A stretch of DNA of 64,000 bases from Caproicibacter sp002399225 (GTDB lineage Bacteria > Bacillota > Clostridia > Oscillospirales > Acutalibacteraceae): contig DAIOKN010000005.1 of the NCBI GenBank assembly GCA_036756705.1, forward strand, positions 49,508 to 113,507, given 5' to 3'. This document shows positions 24,650 to 33,777 of this stretch, piece after piece (position 1 is the first letter of the stretch; the number at the start of each line of letters is the position of its first letter). The notes under the pieces are model-generated. The model was not told where the DNA came from. It saw nothing but the letters and a program-made list of their open reading frames with translations, and made no database searches. The position numbers and the translations under genes are program-made.

Positions 24650-25765
24650 ATGGCAAGTGTAACACTCAAACATATCTATAAAGTTTACAGCGGAAATGTC
24701 ACCGCCGTTACGGATTTTAATCTGGAAGTAAAAGATAAAGAATTCATCATCCTGGTCGGACCTTCCGGGTGTGGAAAATCAACCACGCTGCGGATGATCG
24801 CCGGGCTGGAAGAAATTACAAAGGGAGAGCTCTATATCGGGGACACCCTTTCGAACGAAGTAGCCCCGAAAGACCGCGACATTGCGATGGTCTTTCAGAA
24901 TTATGCGCTGTACCCGCATATGACGGTATTTGACAACATGGCGTTCGGCCTGAAACTGCGCAAGGTCCCGAAAGACGAGATCCAGCGCCGTGTGGAAGAA
25001 GCCGCGCGGAACCTGGACATCGACCATCTGCTGGACCGCAAGCCGAAGGCGCTTTCGGGCGGGCAGCGCCAGCGCGTGGCCTTGGGACGCGCCATTGTGA
25101 GGAACCCGAAAGTCTTTCTGCTGGACGAACCGCTTTCCAACCTGGACGCCAAGCTGCGCGCCCAAATGAGGACGGAAATCGCCAGGCTGCACCAGAGGCT
25201 GGGCACGACTTTCATCTATGTCACTCACGACCAGACCGAAGCCATGACGATGGGCGACCGCATCGTGGTGATGAAAGACGGGTTCATCCAGCAGGTGGAC
25301 ACACCGCAGAACCTCTACGATTACCCGGTCAACCAGTTCGTCGCGGGATTTATGGGATCGCCGCAGATGAATTTTCTCGACGGAACCGTCCAAAAATCCG
25401 GAGCGGACTATGCGTTTCAGTTCGGCCGGTACAGCGTCCCGATTCCGGCCGGCAAAAATCAGGACGATGTGCTGAAGGATTACGCCGGAAAAAAGGTCGC
25501 GTTCGGCATCCGGCCGGAGCATGTGCATGATGAGCCGGAATTTTTGGCGAAGGTGCCAGCGGAAAGCATTGTGGAAGCCGATGTCGAAGTAACGGAGCTG
25601 ATGGGCGCGGAAACTTATCTGTACCTGAACTGCGAAAAGACCAATCTCACCGCGCGGGTTTCCCCCACTTCTACGGCGAAGTCCGGGGATCGCATCAAAG
25701 TTGCGTTTGACCTGAGCAAGCTTCATCTTTTCGACCGGGAAACCGAAAAGACCATTCTGAACTGA
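24650..25765 (+). CDS. Multi-sugar ABC transporter ATP-binding protein (MsmX/UgpC type)
   Basis: 371 residues. The nucleotide-binding domain has Walker A GPSGCGKST, Q-loop FQNYALYPHMTV, signature LSGGQRQRVALGRA, Walker B VFLLDEPLSNLDAKLRAQM and a conserved His in VTHDQTEA. It is followed by a C-terminal MalK-like TOBE/OB regulatory domain (FGIRPEH). Such ATPases power carbohydrate importers. No permease or binding protein gene is adjacent, so it is probably a shared ATPase like MsmX in Bacillus. ATG at 24650 follows AGGAGG by 7 bases. Confidence 0.93.
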   Translation: MASVTLKHIYKVYSGNVTAVTDFNLEVKDKEFIILVGPSGCGKSTTLRMIAGLEEITKGELYIGDTLSNEVAPKDRDIAMVFQNYALYPHMTVFDNMAFGLKLRKVPKDEIQRRVEEAARNLDIDHLLDRKPKALSGGQRQRVALGRAIVRNPKVFLLDEPLSNLDAKLRAQMRTEIARLHQRLGTTFIYVTHDQTEAMTMGDRIVVMKDGFIQQVDTPQNLYDYPVNQFVAGFMGSPQMNFLDGTVQKSGADYAFQFGRYSVPIPAGKNQDDVLKDYAGKKVAFGIRPEHVHDEPEFLAKVPAESIVEADVEVTELMGAETYLYLNCEKTNLTARVSPTSTAKSGDRIKVAFDLSKLHLFDRETEKTILN

Positions 25766-25785
25766 ATTTGCTGTGCAAAAAGGCA

Positions 25786-25825
25786 GCCGCACGGACTCAA
25801 AAAAGTCCGCGCGGCGCTATTTTTT
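25786..25825 (+). terminator. Terminator after the MsmX-like gene
   Basis: A 12-bp stem with one mismatch (25786-25797 with 25804-25815) followed by GCTATTTTTT. Confidence 0.88.
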
Positions 25826-25878
25826 GGGGAAACCGTTCAATCTTTTGCGCTTTTTTCCAATTATACGAAAAATACCAG

Positions 25879-25907
25879 TTGAAATCTACTCCGTTTTTAT
25901 GTATTAT
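25879..25907 (+). promoter_or_regulatory. Promoter of the CdaR-type regulator gene
   Basis: TTGAAA at 25879-25884, 17-base spacer, TATTAT at 25902-25907. Confidence 0.75.
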
Positions 25908-25975
25908 AGATATAGTTTCGCAATTTCTGTACGATTAATTTCGGTGGATTCGATAGATTGGAAATGAGGAATACT

Positions 25976-27061
25976 ATGTCTAACAGGCTATTTCAGGGCG
26001 TCATCCATCAGATGAAGGACGCAATTGACCGCACAATCGGAGTCATTGACGAGACTTCCGTCATCATTGCATGCAGCGAACTGGGAAAGATCGGCGAGGT
26101 CAACGAAAGCGTAACGGCGGAATCGCTTGTTGCTTCCGGCACTTTTGTCGTCAATGGGTACACCTACCGCTCTTTCGGAAGCCGCCCCCGCCCGGAATAC
26201 GCAGTGTTTGTTTCCGGCAGCGATCCGGAGGCCGGCCGGTATGCCTCCGTTCTGGCCGTTTCGCTCAGCAGCATCAAGCAGTTTTACGATGAGAAATACG
26301 ACCGCAGCAACTTTATTAAAAATGTGATTCTGGACAATATCCTTCCCGGCGATATTTATCTTAAGGCGCGGGAGCTTCATTTTAATTCGGACGTCAGCCG
26401 CGTCTGCATGCTGATTCGGATCACAAATAAAACGGACATCTCTGCGTTTGACGTGATCCAGAACCTGTTCCCGGACAAAAACAAGGACTTTGTCATCAAT
26501 ATCAATGAGACCGACATCGCCCTGGTCAAGGAAATCAAGCCTGGCATCGACATGAAAGATCTGGAAAAACTGGCCAATTCAATCGTCGACACGCTTGGCG
26601 GCGAATTTTACACGCACTGCGTTGTCGGCATCGGCACCATCGTGACCGGCATCAAGGACCTGGCCCACTCGTTCAAAGAGGCTCAGGTTGCGCTGGAGGT
26701 TGGGAAGGTGTTCGACACGGAGCGCCTGATCGTCAGCTATGACAACCTCGGCATCGCGCGCCTGATCTATCAGCTTCCCACCACACTGTGTGAAGCGTTT
26801 TTGAAAGAGGTCTTCAAGCGCGGTTCCATTGATTCGCTGGATCATGAAACGCTTTTTACCATTCAGCGCTTTTTTGAAAACAACCTGAACGTATCCGAGA
26901 CTTCGCGCAAGCTGTTTGTGCACCGCAATACGCTGGTGTACCGCCTGGAGAAGATCAAGAAGATCACAGGCCTGGATCTGCGGCAGTTTGAAGACGCCAT
27001 TGTGTTCAAAGTGGCCCTGATGGTAAAGAAATATCTCTCTTCCAATCCTGTAAAATATTAA
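25976..27061 (+). CDS. CdaR/PucR-type transcriptional regulator
   Basis: 361 residues. The N-terminal ~130 residues resemble a sugar-diacid-recognition type sensor region (VIDETSVIIACSELGKIGE). The middle is a GGDEF-like/regulatory fold, and the C-terminal PucR helix-turn-helix (HTH_30) contains FFENNLNVSETSRKLFVHRNTLVYRLEKIKKITGLDL. Such proteins usually activate carbon-source genes in response to a small metabolite. Neighbours are a sugar ABC ATPase upstream and ftsEX downstream, neither an obvious single target. ATG at 25976 follows a GAGG site. Confidence 0.85.
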   Translation: MSNRLFQGVIHQMKDAIDRTIGVIDETSVIIACSELGKIGEVNESVTAESLVASGTFVVNGYTYRSFGSRPRPEYAVFVSGSDPEAGRYASVLAVSLSSIKQFYDEKYDRSNFIKNVILDNILPGDIYLKARELHFNSDVSRVCMLIRITNKTDISAFDVIQNLFPDKNKDFVININETDIALVKEIKPGIDMKDLEKLANSIVDTLGGEFYTHCVVGIGTIVTGIKDLAHSFKEAQVALEVGKVFDTERLIVSYDNLGIARLIYQLPTTLCEAFLKEVFKRGSIDSLDHETLFTIQRFFENNLNVSETSRKLFVHRNTLVYRLEKIKKITGLDLRQFEDAIVFKVALMVKKYLSSNPVKY

Positions 27062-27248
27062 CAGGAAAGCCCAGTCCAATAAAAAGTTACAAAAACATTA
27101 CAAAATAATTCAATACTAGAACTAAAACTAGAAAGCCCATTGGTATGATGTTAACGTGCCGACGGGCTGTGTTTTTTGCAGCCCGGTATGCAAAATTCGG
27201 TAAGGGAAATCGTGGCAATGTGGTTATGATATAGATGGAGAGATGAAA

Positions 27249-27932
27249 TTGATAGAATTTCAGAATGTGAGCAAGGTCTACTCCAACGGGACCAAGGCAC
27301 TGAAGAATGTCAATCTTCATGTGGATGACGGGGAGTTTGTTTTTATCGTAGGTTCTTCCGGCGCGGGCAAAAGCACCTTTTTAAAACTGATCACCTGTGA
27401 AGAGCGGCCGAGCCAGGGCGAGATCGTTGTGGGAGATCAGAAACTTTCCCAGGTGAAGCGGGGGGAAGTGCCGTACCTGAGACGCATGATGGGGATGGTG
27501 TTTCAGGATTTCCGGCTGATTCAGAAAATGACGGTTTATGAGAATGTGGCGTTTGCCATGCATGTGGTCGGCGCTTCCAGCCGGGAAATTCGCAGGCGTG
27601 TGCCGTACATACTCGGGCTGGTTAATTTGCAGGGCAAGGCGGACTGCCATCCGCGGGAGCTTTCCGGTGGGGAGCAGCAGCGGGTGGGTCTTGCGCGCGC
27701 ACTGATCAATTCCCCGCGTCTGATCATCGCGGACGAGCCTACCGGAAACATTGATCCGGCTCTTTCCTTCGAAATCGTCGACCTGTTCAGCGAGATCAAT
27801 AAGCGCGGCACCACAATCCTGATGGTGACGCACGAACATTCCCTGGTGAAGCATTTTGGCCACCGGGTGGTTGAAATCCATAACGGCTCCGTCGTTGCAG
27901 ACAGCTGTAACTGGGAGGCGCGCCATGAATAA
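27249..27932 (+). CDS. ftsE: Cell-division ATP-binding protein FtsE
   Basis: A protein of about 227 residues, the normal FtsE length. Walker A is GSSGAGKST, signature LSGGEQQRVGLARAL, Walker B LIIADEPTGNIDP and the H-loop VTHEHSLV. With FtsX it forms an ABC-type complex that does not transport but turns on peptidoglycan hydrolases at the septum. TTG at 27249 is preferred: GGAGAG precedes it by 6 bases and gives the canonical MIEFQNVSKVY start. An ATG at 27243 is too close to the site. The end overlaps ftsX by 8 bases. Confidence 0.95.
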   Translation: MIEFQNVSKVYSNGTKALKNVNLHVDDGEFVFIVGSSGAGKSTFLKLITCEERPSQGEIVVGDQKLSQVKRGEVPYLRRMMGMVFQDFRLIQKMTVYENVAFAMHVVGASSREIRRRVPYILGLVNLQGKADCHPRELSGGEQQRVGLARALINSPRLIIADEPTGNIDPALSFEIVDLFSEINKRGTTILMVTHEHSLVKHFGHRVVEIHNGSVVADSCNWEARHE

Positions 27933-28833
27933 TATCCGATACTTGTTCCGGGAAGGCGTGCGGAATATCTGGAGCAACCGGACCATGTCGCTGGCTTCCA
28001 TCGGCGTGCTGGTCTCCTGCCTGCTCTTGACGGGCGCTGCGGTTCTGTTTTCGATGAATATCAGCGCCGCGATGGCGACGGTGGAGGGGACCAATTCAGT
28101 CCGGGTCTACATGGACAAGGGCCTCCCGGTTCTGTCTTCGCTCAAGGTCGGTGAGCAGATCAAAAAACTGGACAACATCAAAAGCTGCCAGTTCATCTCC
28201 AAAGACGACGCGCTCCAGAAGGTGATGGGGATGATCGGTCAGAAGGATTCCACGCTGCTCAAGGATATGACCGGGAAGGATAACCCCCTGCCGGATGCTT
28301 TCCAGGTTTCCTTTCAGGATCTGTCAAAATACAAGAACACGGTCGCACAGATCAAACAGATTCAGGGGGTCTCATCCGTCAACGACTATTCCGATGTGGC
28401 GGCGAAGCTGACCAATCTGGACCACCTGGTGACAACGGTCGGATTCTGGATTATCCTGCTGCTCAGCCTGGTTTCGCTGTTTATTATTTCCAATACCATC
28501 CGTGTGACCATGTTTTCGCACAGGCTTGAAATTAACATTATGAAATCCGTGGGCGCAACCAACTGGTTTGTGCGCGTGCCGTTCATTGTGGAAGGTGTTT
28601 TCATCGGGCTGCTTTCGGGTCTGCTCAGCAGCATGATCCTTTGCCTGCTCTACGACAAGCTGACCGGAACGCTGACTTCCATCACGCTGTTTTCCCCGCT
28701 TGACATCGGACCGCTCCAGTGGAGGATCACCTTGCTGTTCCTGGTGGCCGGAGCTTTGTTCGGCGCGATCGGAGGAGTCATTTCCATTGGGAAATATTTA
28801 AAGAAGGAAGGGGGAGAAATCGTTGAGTGGTAA
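27925..28833 (+). CDS. ftsX: Cell-division protein FtsX (permease-like)
   Basis: 302 residues. A first membrane helix (~20-42) is followed by the extracytoplasmic FtsX_ECD domain (~45-165, with ALQKVMGMIGQKDSTLLKDM), then three further helices and the FtsX/MacB C-terminal region. FtsX passes the FtsE ATPase signal to an outside hydrolase or its activator. ATG at 27925 follows GGGAGG and lies inside the end of ftsE, implying translational coupling. The next gene encodes an EnvC-like partner, as expected. Confidence 0.95.
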   Translation: MNNIRYLFREGVRNIWSNRTMSLASIGVLVSCLLLTGAAVLFSMNISAAMATVEGTNSVRVYMDKGLPVLSSLKVGEQIKKLDNIKSCQFISKDDALQKVMGMIGQKDSTLLKDMTGKDNPLPDAFQVSFQDLSKYKNTVAQIKQIQGVSSVNDYSDVAAKLTNLDHLVTTVGFWIILLLSLVSLFIISNTIRVTMFSHRLEINIMKSVGATNWFVRVPFIVEGVFIGLLSGLLSSMILCLLYDKLTGTLTSITLFSPLDIGPLQWRITLLFLVAGALFGAIGGVISIGKYLKKEGGEIVEW

Positions 28834-30085
28834 CAGAAACGGGAAGATTCTTGCTGCGGTCATGGCGGCGCTGATGCTGATCTTTTCCGTCCCGGCGGTC
28901 CAGCCGGCGGAAGCATCGTCCCTGAGCACCCTGCAGCAGAAACAGAGCAGCCTGAAGCAAAAGAAAACTCAGGTGGACACGCAGATCCAGAGTTTAAAAA
29001 ACGATAAGGCGAAAAAACAGCAGTATAAAGCGGCGCTGACGACGCAGATTAACACGGTAGAGGAACAAATTGACAATCTGAGCGCTCAAATCGCAGACCT
29101 CAACAGCGATATCAACGAGAAAGAGGGCCAGATTGCCAAAAAGCAGAAAAATATTGATGCGGATTTTGCAAGGCTGAAGGATCGGCTGTATGCAATCTAT
29201 CTGACGGGCGACGCTTCTACTCTGGAAGTGATCCTGAATGCGAAAAGCGTGATGGATCTGGCCGACAAGACGGAGATCATGCGGGCGGTGACCCAGCACG
29301 ACACGGATCTGATCAACCGGCTCAAGGATGAAATGCAGTCCGTCTCCGACCAGAAGGCGGACATTGAAAAGAACCGGGACACCGTGGCGGCAAATAAAAA
29401 GGAATACGACGAAAAACAAACCGAGCTGACACAATATATCAATGAAGCCAATCAGGCGATTGCCGACATTTCCTCCAGCCAGTCCGCGGCGGAATCGCAG
29501 AGCGAGGCGCTGGCTAAGCAGGAAGATGAAGCCGGCGCGGCGGTTGACAAATGGTACCAGAATTATTACGCCTCCCTGCGCAAAAAAAATCAGTCCTCGC
29601 ACAAAAGCACCGGCAAAAGCACCGGGGGAAGCACCGGCGGAAGCACCGGCGGAAGCGATACAGGGGGCGGCAGCGGCGGCTATGTCAGCACGGGTCAATT
29701 TATGTGGCCGGTGCCGAGCTGCACCAATATCACAAGCCCGTACGGCTCGCGCAGCGGCGGTTTCCATAAGGGAATTGACATTTCCCGCGGCGGCATCTAC
29801 GGCGCATCGGTCGTCGCGGCGGACTCCGGCCGGGTGATTCAGGCGGGGTACGGCAACTACGGAACCGGCTACGGCGGCTACGGCAATGTGGTCGCCATCG
29901 ACCATGGCGGCGGATATTCCACGCTGTACGGGCATTTGAGCAGCGTGGCGGTCAGCTGTGGGCAGCAGGTGACAAAAGGGCAGGTCATCGGCTGTGTCGG
30001 TTCCTCCGGGCAGGCAACCGGGCCGCATCTGCATTTTGAGATCCGTGTGAACGGAGTCGCTCAGAACCCGATGAACTGGTTCTGA
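28823..30085 (+). CDS. EnvC-like murein hydrolase/activator: coiled coil plus M23 (LytM) domain
   Basis: 420 residues. A signal peptide (to about PAVQPAEA) is followed by a long coiled coil (~32-240), a low-complexity Ser/Thr/Gly linker with STGG repeats (~255-285) and an M23 peptidase domain. Zinc motifs HKGIDIS and GPHLHFEIRVNG are intact, so it may be an active endopeptidase, unlike the degenerate E. coli EnvC. The coiled coil is the expected FtsX contact. TTG start at 28823 follows GGGGGAG by 7 bases and overlaps ftsX by 11 bases. Confidence 0.92.
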   Translation: MSGNRNGKILAAVMAALMLIFSVPAVQPAEASSLSTLQQKQSSLKQKKTQVDTQIQSLKNDKAKKQQYKAALTTQINTVEEQIDNLSAQIADLNSDINEKEGQIAKKQKNIDADFARLKDRLYAIYLTGDASTLEVILNAKSVMDLADKTEIMRAVTQHDTDLINRLKDEMQSVSDQKADIEKNRDTVAANKKEYDEKQTELTQYINEANQAIADISSSQSAAESQSEALAKQEDEAGAAVDKWYQNYYASLRKKNQSSHKSTGKSTGGSTGGSTGGSDTGGGSGGYVSTGQFMWPVPSCTNITSPYGSRSGGFHKGIDISRGGIYGASVVAADSGRVIQAGYGNYGTGYGGYGNVVAIDHGGGYSTLYGHLSSVAVSCGQQVTKGQVIGCVGSSGQATGPHLHFEIRVNGVAQNPMNWF

Positions 30086-30124
30086 ACAGCCGGTTCCTCC
30101 AATCAACAGGAAGGAATGAGGGCA

Positions 30125-31423
30125 ATGGGCAAAAAATTCTCGCTGGGCGCCATGGTATCTGCTGCGGCCATCTCGGCAGCGGTGGCGGTTTCGCTGACCT
30201 ATGTCTATGCCATGAACAGTTTTAATGCCAAAGTGGCCGATATCAACGAGCGTCAGGCTATGTACCAGAAGCTGAGCGAAATCGACCAGAAGGCGCGGCG
30301 GGATTATATCGCCTCCATTCATGAAAAAGCCCTGACGGACGGAATCTGTGCCGGCTATGTCGCCGGCCTGGGGGACTCCCACGCGCAGTATCTCTCCGCG
30401 AAAAAGTATAAAGAATATCTGGCCGCAAACGGAGCGCAAAACGTCGGCGTCGGGATAAAAACCGTGCAGGATGCCGACGGCAATATGGAGGTGACGGAGG
30501 TCCTGCCGAATTCCCCCGCGGAAACGACCGGCCTCAAAAAGGGCGATGTCATCGTAAAGATGGATGGCAAAGAAATTGCCCGCATCACCTACGGCACGGC
30601 GCTGACCAAACTGGACGGTACGGCGGGGACCAAAGTGACGCTGGGTGTCCTGCGCCCAAAAACGCAGGGGGCTTCCTCTTCCTCCGGCGCCGCCGCGGCG
30701 GACAGCCTCACATTCACCCTAACGCGCGCGGAGTACACAAACCGGACCATCACCTACTCCATGATCAACGGAAACATTGCCTATCTGAAAATTTCGGAAT
30801 TTACGGGGGACACGCCGGCAAACTTCGGCACGGCGCTGAATAAGCTGACCGGGGAAAAGGCCTGCGGCATCGTTGTGGATCTCCGCAACAATCCGGGCGG
30901 AAATGTTGAGGACGCCGCAAAAGTGCTGGATCTTCTGCTCCCCGCTGGCAACACGGTCAGCACGCGTGACAAAAGCGGCAAGATCACGGTGGAGTACACC
31001 TCGAAATCCGGCGAGATCAACCTGCCGGTCAGCGTGGTGATGAACCGCGAAACTTATGGAGCGGCCGAACTCTTCGCCGCGGATATCCGGGATTTCAAAA
31101 AGGGAATGCTGGTCGGGGAGAAAACGGCGGGCTATGGCACAAAAGATGAGGCCGTGCCGCTTTCCGACGGCTCCGCAATGCTTCTTCCCGTCGCGGATTA
31201 TCTGACCGTCGGCGGAAAGACTTTTCAGGGAACCGGGATCGAACCGGAGATCAGTAAGAGCCTGACCGATGCCCAGAACGAGCTCCTTCTGCGCAATCGG
31301 CTGCCGTTTGATGCGGATCCGCAGATCCAGGCGGGCGTGACGGCGCTGATCCGCCAGGGGGCTCCCGTGCAGCGGACCCCGGGCGTTTCCTCTGTCCCCG
31401 CTGCGGGGGCGGATACGGACTGA
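30125..31423 (+). CDS. S41/CtpA-family protein with PDZ domain, catalytic dyad lost
   Basis: About 432 residues: an N-terminal membrane anchor (~8-30), a PDZ domain (~105-190) and the S41 core. The conserved block reads NRETYGAAELFAA, where active family members have NxxTASAAE: the catalytic Ser is Gly312. The block GEKTAGYGT replaces GExTFGKGT, so the catalytic Lys is Tyr337. Gly312 and Tyr337 are 25 apart, the normal Ser-Lys spacing, so both dyad positions are changed. A scaffold or inhibitor role in the ftsEX cluster is inferred. The start at 30125 has better spacing from AGGAAGG than 30116. Confidence 0.85.
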   Translation: MGKKFSLGAMVSAAAISAAVAVSLTYVYAMNSFNAKVADINERQAMYQKLSEIDQKARRDYIASIHEKALTDGICAGYVAGLGDSHAQYLSAKKYKEYLAANGAQNVGVGIKTVQDADGNMEVTEVLPNSPAETTGLKKGDVIVKMDGKEIARITYGTALTKLDGTAGTKVTLGVLRPKTQGASSSSGAAAADSLTFTLTRAEYTNRTITYSMINGNIAYLKISEFTGDTPANFGTALNKLTGEKACGIVVDLRNNPGGNVEDAAKVLDLLLPAGNTVSTRDKSGKITVEYTSKSGEINLPVSVVMNRETYGAAELFAADIRDFKKGMLVGEKTAGYGTKDEAVPLSDGSAMLLPVADYLTVGGKTFQGTGIEPEISKSLTDAQNELLLRNRLPFDADPQIQAGVTALIRQGAPVQRTPGVSSVPAAGADTD

Positions 31424-31448
31424 TTTCCAGTTTTCATCCCCGCTTTTA

Positions 31449-31477
31449 TTGACAGGATGGAGCTGCTCCACTATAAT
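31449..31477 (+). promoter_or_regulatory. Consensus promoter of greA-lysS
   Basis: TTGACA at 31449-31454, 17-base spacer, TATAAT at 31472-31477: a perfect match to the housekeeping consensus. Confidence 0.9.
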
Positions 31478-31543
31478 AAAGGAATAAATTATGCTAGTTT
31501 CAAACTTTTGATTTTCGGTCTAATCGAAAAGGGTGGTAATAGA

Positions 31544-32029
31544 ATGGTAAAACAGGTAGTCCTGACAAAGGAAGGCCTTGAAAAGCTGGAAAAAGAGCTT
31601 CATGAACTGAAGGGCGTCAAGCGAAAAGAAGTTGCCGAAAAGATCAAGGTTGCCCTTTCTTTCGGCGACCTGTCTGAAAACAGCGAGTACGACGAGGCGA
31701 AAAACGAACAGGCCATCATCGAGGCGCGCATCGCGGACATCGAAGTCATGATGAAAAATGTCCGGGTGATCAATGAGAGCGAAATGAGCGGCGAAAACGT
31801 GCATATCGGTTCCAAAGTGGAACTGCGCGTCGCCAATCCCAAGACCGGGACCAGCAATGTGGTCAATTACCGGCTGGTCGGTTCCAACGAGGCAGACCCG
31901 GCCAACGGCTGTATTTCGGATGAATCCGCAGTCGGCAAGGCGTTGCTGGATCATGGAATCGGCGACAAAGTGACGGTGGAAGCACCCGTCGGCCCGATGG
32001 AATATGAGATCCTGACCATATCCAGATAA
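31544..32029 (+). CDS. greA: Transcription elongation factor GreA
   Basis: 161 residues. The N-terminal coiled coil carries the conserved ALSFGDLSENSEYDEAKNEQ tip, whose acidic residues enter the RNA polymerase secondary channel and stimulate cleavage of backtracked RNA. The C-terminal FKBP-like domain has VNYRLVGSNEADP and VTVEAPVGPMEYEIL. The start at 31544 follows a GGTGG site; an upstream in-frame start would precede or overlap the promoter. Immediately upstream of lysS, a pairing common in Firmicutes. Confidence 0.97.
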   Translation: MVKQVVLTKEGLEKLEKELHELKGVKRKEVAEKIKVALSFGDLSENSEYDEAKNEQAIIEARIADIEVMMKNVRVINESEMSGENVHIGSKVELRVANPKTGTSNVVNYRLVGSNEADPANGCISDESAVGKALLDHGIGDKVTVEAPVGPMEYEILTISR

Positions 32030-32035
32030 AATTTC

Positions 32036-32073
32036 GGGCAGGTGCGGCCGGCGGGCTGCCCTGCCCTTTTTTT
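32036..32073 (+). terminator. Hairpin with T run between greA and lysS
   Basis: GGGCAGG (32036-32042) pairs with CCTGCCC (32060-32066), followed by seven T. It should at least partly separate greA from lysS transcription. Confidence 0.75.
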
Positions 32074-32129
32074 ATCCTGCCCCCCGGTGCGGGGACAAAG
32101 GAAATAATTTTCGATTTAGGAGAATGAAC

Positions 32130-33650
32130 ATGAACCAGGGCACACAAGGCACAACGGAAGAAACCAATCATACGCAGGACCAGGAAAACAAAAGTGAAGC
32201 GGAAATCCGGCGGGAAAAACTGAGCGCGCTGCAAAAGGCGGGGAAAAATCCGTTTTCCATCACCACCTGTCCCTGCGACCATTCGGCCGGGGAAATCCGC
32301 GAGCATTTTTCCGAACTGGAAAACAAAGACGTCTGCATTGCGGGCCGGATCATAAGCTGGCGCGACATGGGCAAGGCCGGTTTTATGGATCTTTACGACC
32401 GCAGCGGCAGGATTCAGATTTATCTGAAAATCGACCAGGTCGGAGAGGAAAGCTATACCGATCTGAAAAACTATTGGGATGTCGGCGATATCATCAGCGT
32501 CAAGGGATATGTTTTTAAGACCCGTCGCGGAGAGATCTCCGTCCATGCGCGTCAAATCCGCCTCCTTTCCAAGTCGCTGCTTCCCCTGCCGGAAAAGTTC
32601 CACGGCCTGAAGGACACGGATCTGCGGTACCGCCAGAGGTATCTCGACCTGATTATGAACCCGGAAGTGAAGGAAACCTTCCTCAAGCGCAGCAAGATTA
32701 TCAAGACGATCCGCGCCGTTCTCGACGGGATGGGCTATATCGAAGTGGAGACGCCGGTTCTCAGCACCATCGCGGGCGGAGCGACGGCGCGCCCGTTTGT
32801 GACGCATCACAATACGCTCGACATCGACATGTACCTGCGCATTGCGACGGAACTGCATTTAAAGCGCCTGATTGTCGGCGGGCTGGAGCGCGTGTATGAA
32901 ATCGGGCGAATCTTCCGCAACGAGGGAATGGACGTCAAGCACAACCCGGAATTCACCACGATCGAAATGTATGAAGCCTACACGGATTATCACGGTATGA
33001 TGGACCGCACCGAAAAACTGATCCGCGAGAGCGCTCTGGCAGCCTGCGGAACCGATCAGATCACCTATCAGGGGGAAAAGATCAGCCTTGCCGCACCGTT
33101 TGCCCGCCTTTCGATGAATGATGCGATCCGCCAGTACACCGGAGTCGATTTTCTGTCCTTCAAGGGAGATACGGAGCGTGCAAAGCAGGAAGCGGCCCGG
33201 CTCGGCCTGGAGCTGAAACCGACGGATGCCTGGGGCGATATTATGGCGCGCGCGTTCGATGAAAACGTGGAGGATAAACTTTTGCAGCCCACCTTTATTT
33301 ACGATTACCCGGTGGAGGTTTCCCCGCTGACCAAACGGAAGCCGGACCTGCCGGAACTGGTGGAGCGCTTTGAACTGTATGTGGCTCATTGCGAGCTTGC
33401 AAACGCCTATTCGGAGCTCAACGACCCGATCGATCAGAGGGAGCGCTTTGTTCACCAGATGGAGCTGCGCGCTTCCGGCGACGAGGAAGCAAACATGATT
33501 GACGAAGATTTCCTCACCGCGCTGGAGTATGGCATGCCGCCGACCGGAGGCATGGGCATGGGGATCGACCGCCTCGTCATGCTTTTAACAGACAGCCCTT
33601 CCATTCGCGACGTGCTGCTGTTCCCGACGATGAAGCCGAAGGAAGACTGA
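32130..33650 (+). CDS. lysS: Lysyl-tRNA synthetase, class II
   Basis: 506 residues. An N-terminal OB-fold anticodon domain (VCIAGRIISWRDMGKAGFMDLYDRSGRIQ) precedes a class II catalytic core with motif 1 (IRAVLDGMGYIEVETPVL), motif 2 (YEIGRIFRNEGMDVKHNPEFTTIE) and motif 3 (GGMGMGIDRLVMLL). It charges tRNA-Lys. The second ATG at 32130 is chosen because AGGAG precedes it by 7 bases; the first ATG at 32124 is too close. No T-box leader is visible. Confidence 0.97.
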   Translation: MNQGTQGTTEETNHTQDQENKSEAEIRREKLSALQKAGKNPFSITTCPCDHSAGEIREHFSELENKDVCIAGRIISWRDMGKAGFMDLYDRSGRIQIYLKIDQVGEESYTDLKNYWDVGDIISVKGYVFKTRRGEISVHARQIRLLSKSLLPLPEKFHGLKDTDLRYRQRYLDLIMNPEVKETFLKRSKIIKTIRAVLDGMGYIEVETPVLSTIAGGATARPFVTHHNTLDIDMYLRIATELHLKRLIVGGLERVYEIGRIFRNEGMDVKHNPEFTTIEMYEAYTDYHGMMDRTEKLIRESALAACGTDQITYQGEKISLAAPFARLSMNDAIRQYTGVDFLSFKGDTERAKQEAARLGLELKPTDAWGDIMARAFDENVEDKLLQPTFIYDYPVEVSPLTKRKPDLPELVERFELYVAHCELANAYSELNDPIDQRERFVHQMELRASGDEEANMIDEDFLTALEYGMPPTGGMGMGIDRLVMLLTDSPSIRDVLLFPTMKPKED

Positions 33651-33777
33651 CGGAAACCGACATAAAATTTTTATAGTTTATTCATTCTTGCTTTTAGAAA
33701 GTAAGGTATCATTCAATTTATAAAACAATAACCTGGGACAAAAACTATACAGGCGGAATGAGGGAGGAAGATCAGAA

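Noticed and set aside
29600..29665. Short tandem repeats resembling a repeat array
   Set aside because: They encode the Ser/Thr/Gly linker of the M23 protein; no spacers of constant length, so not CRISPR.
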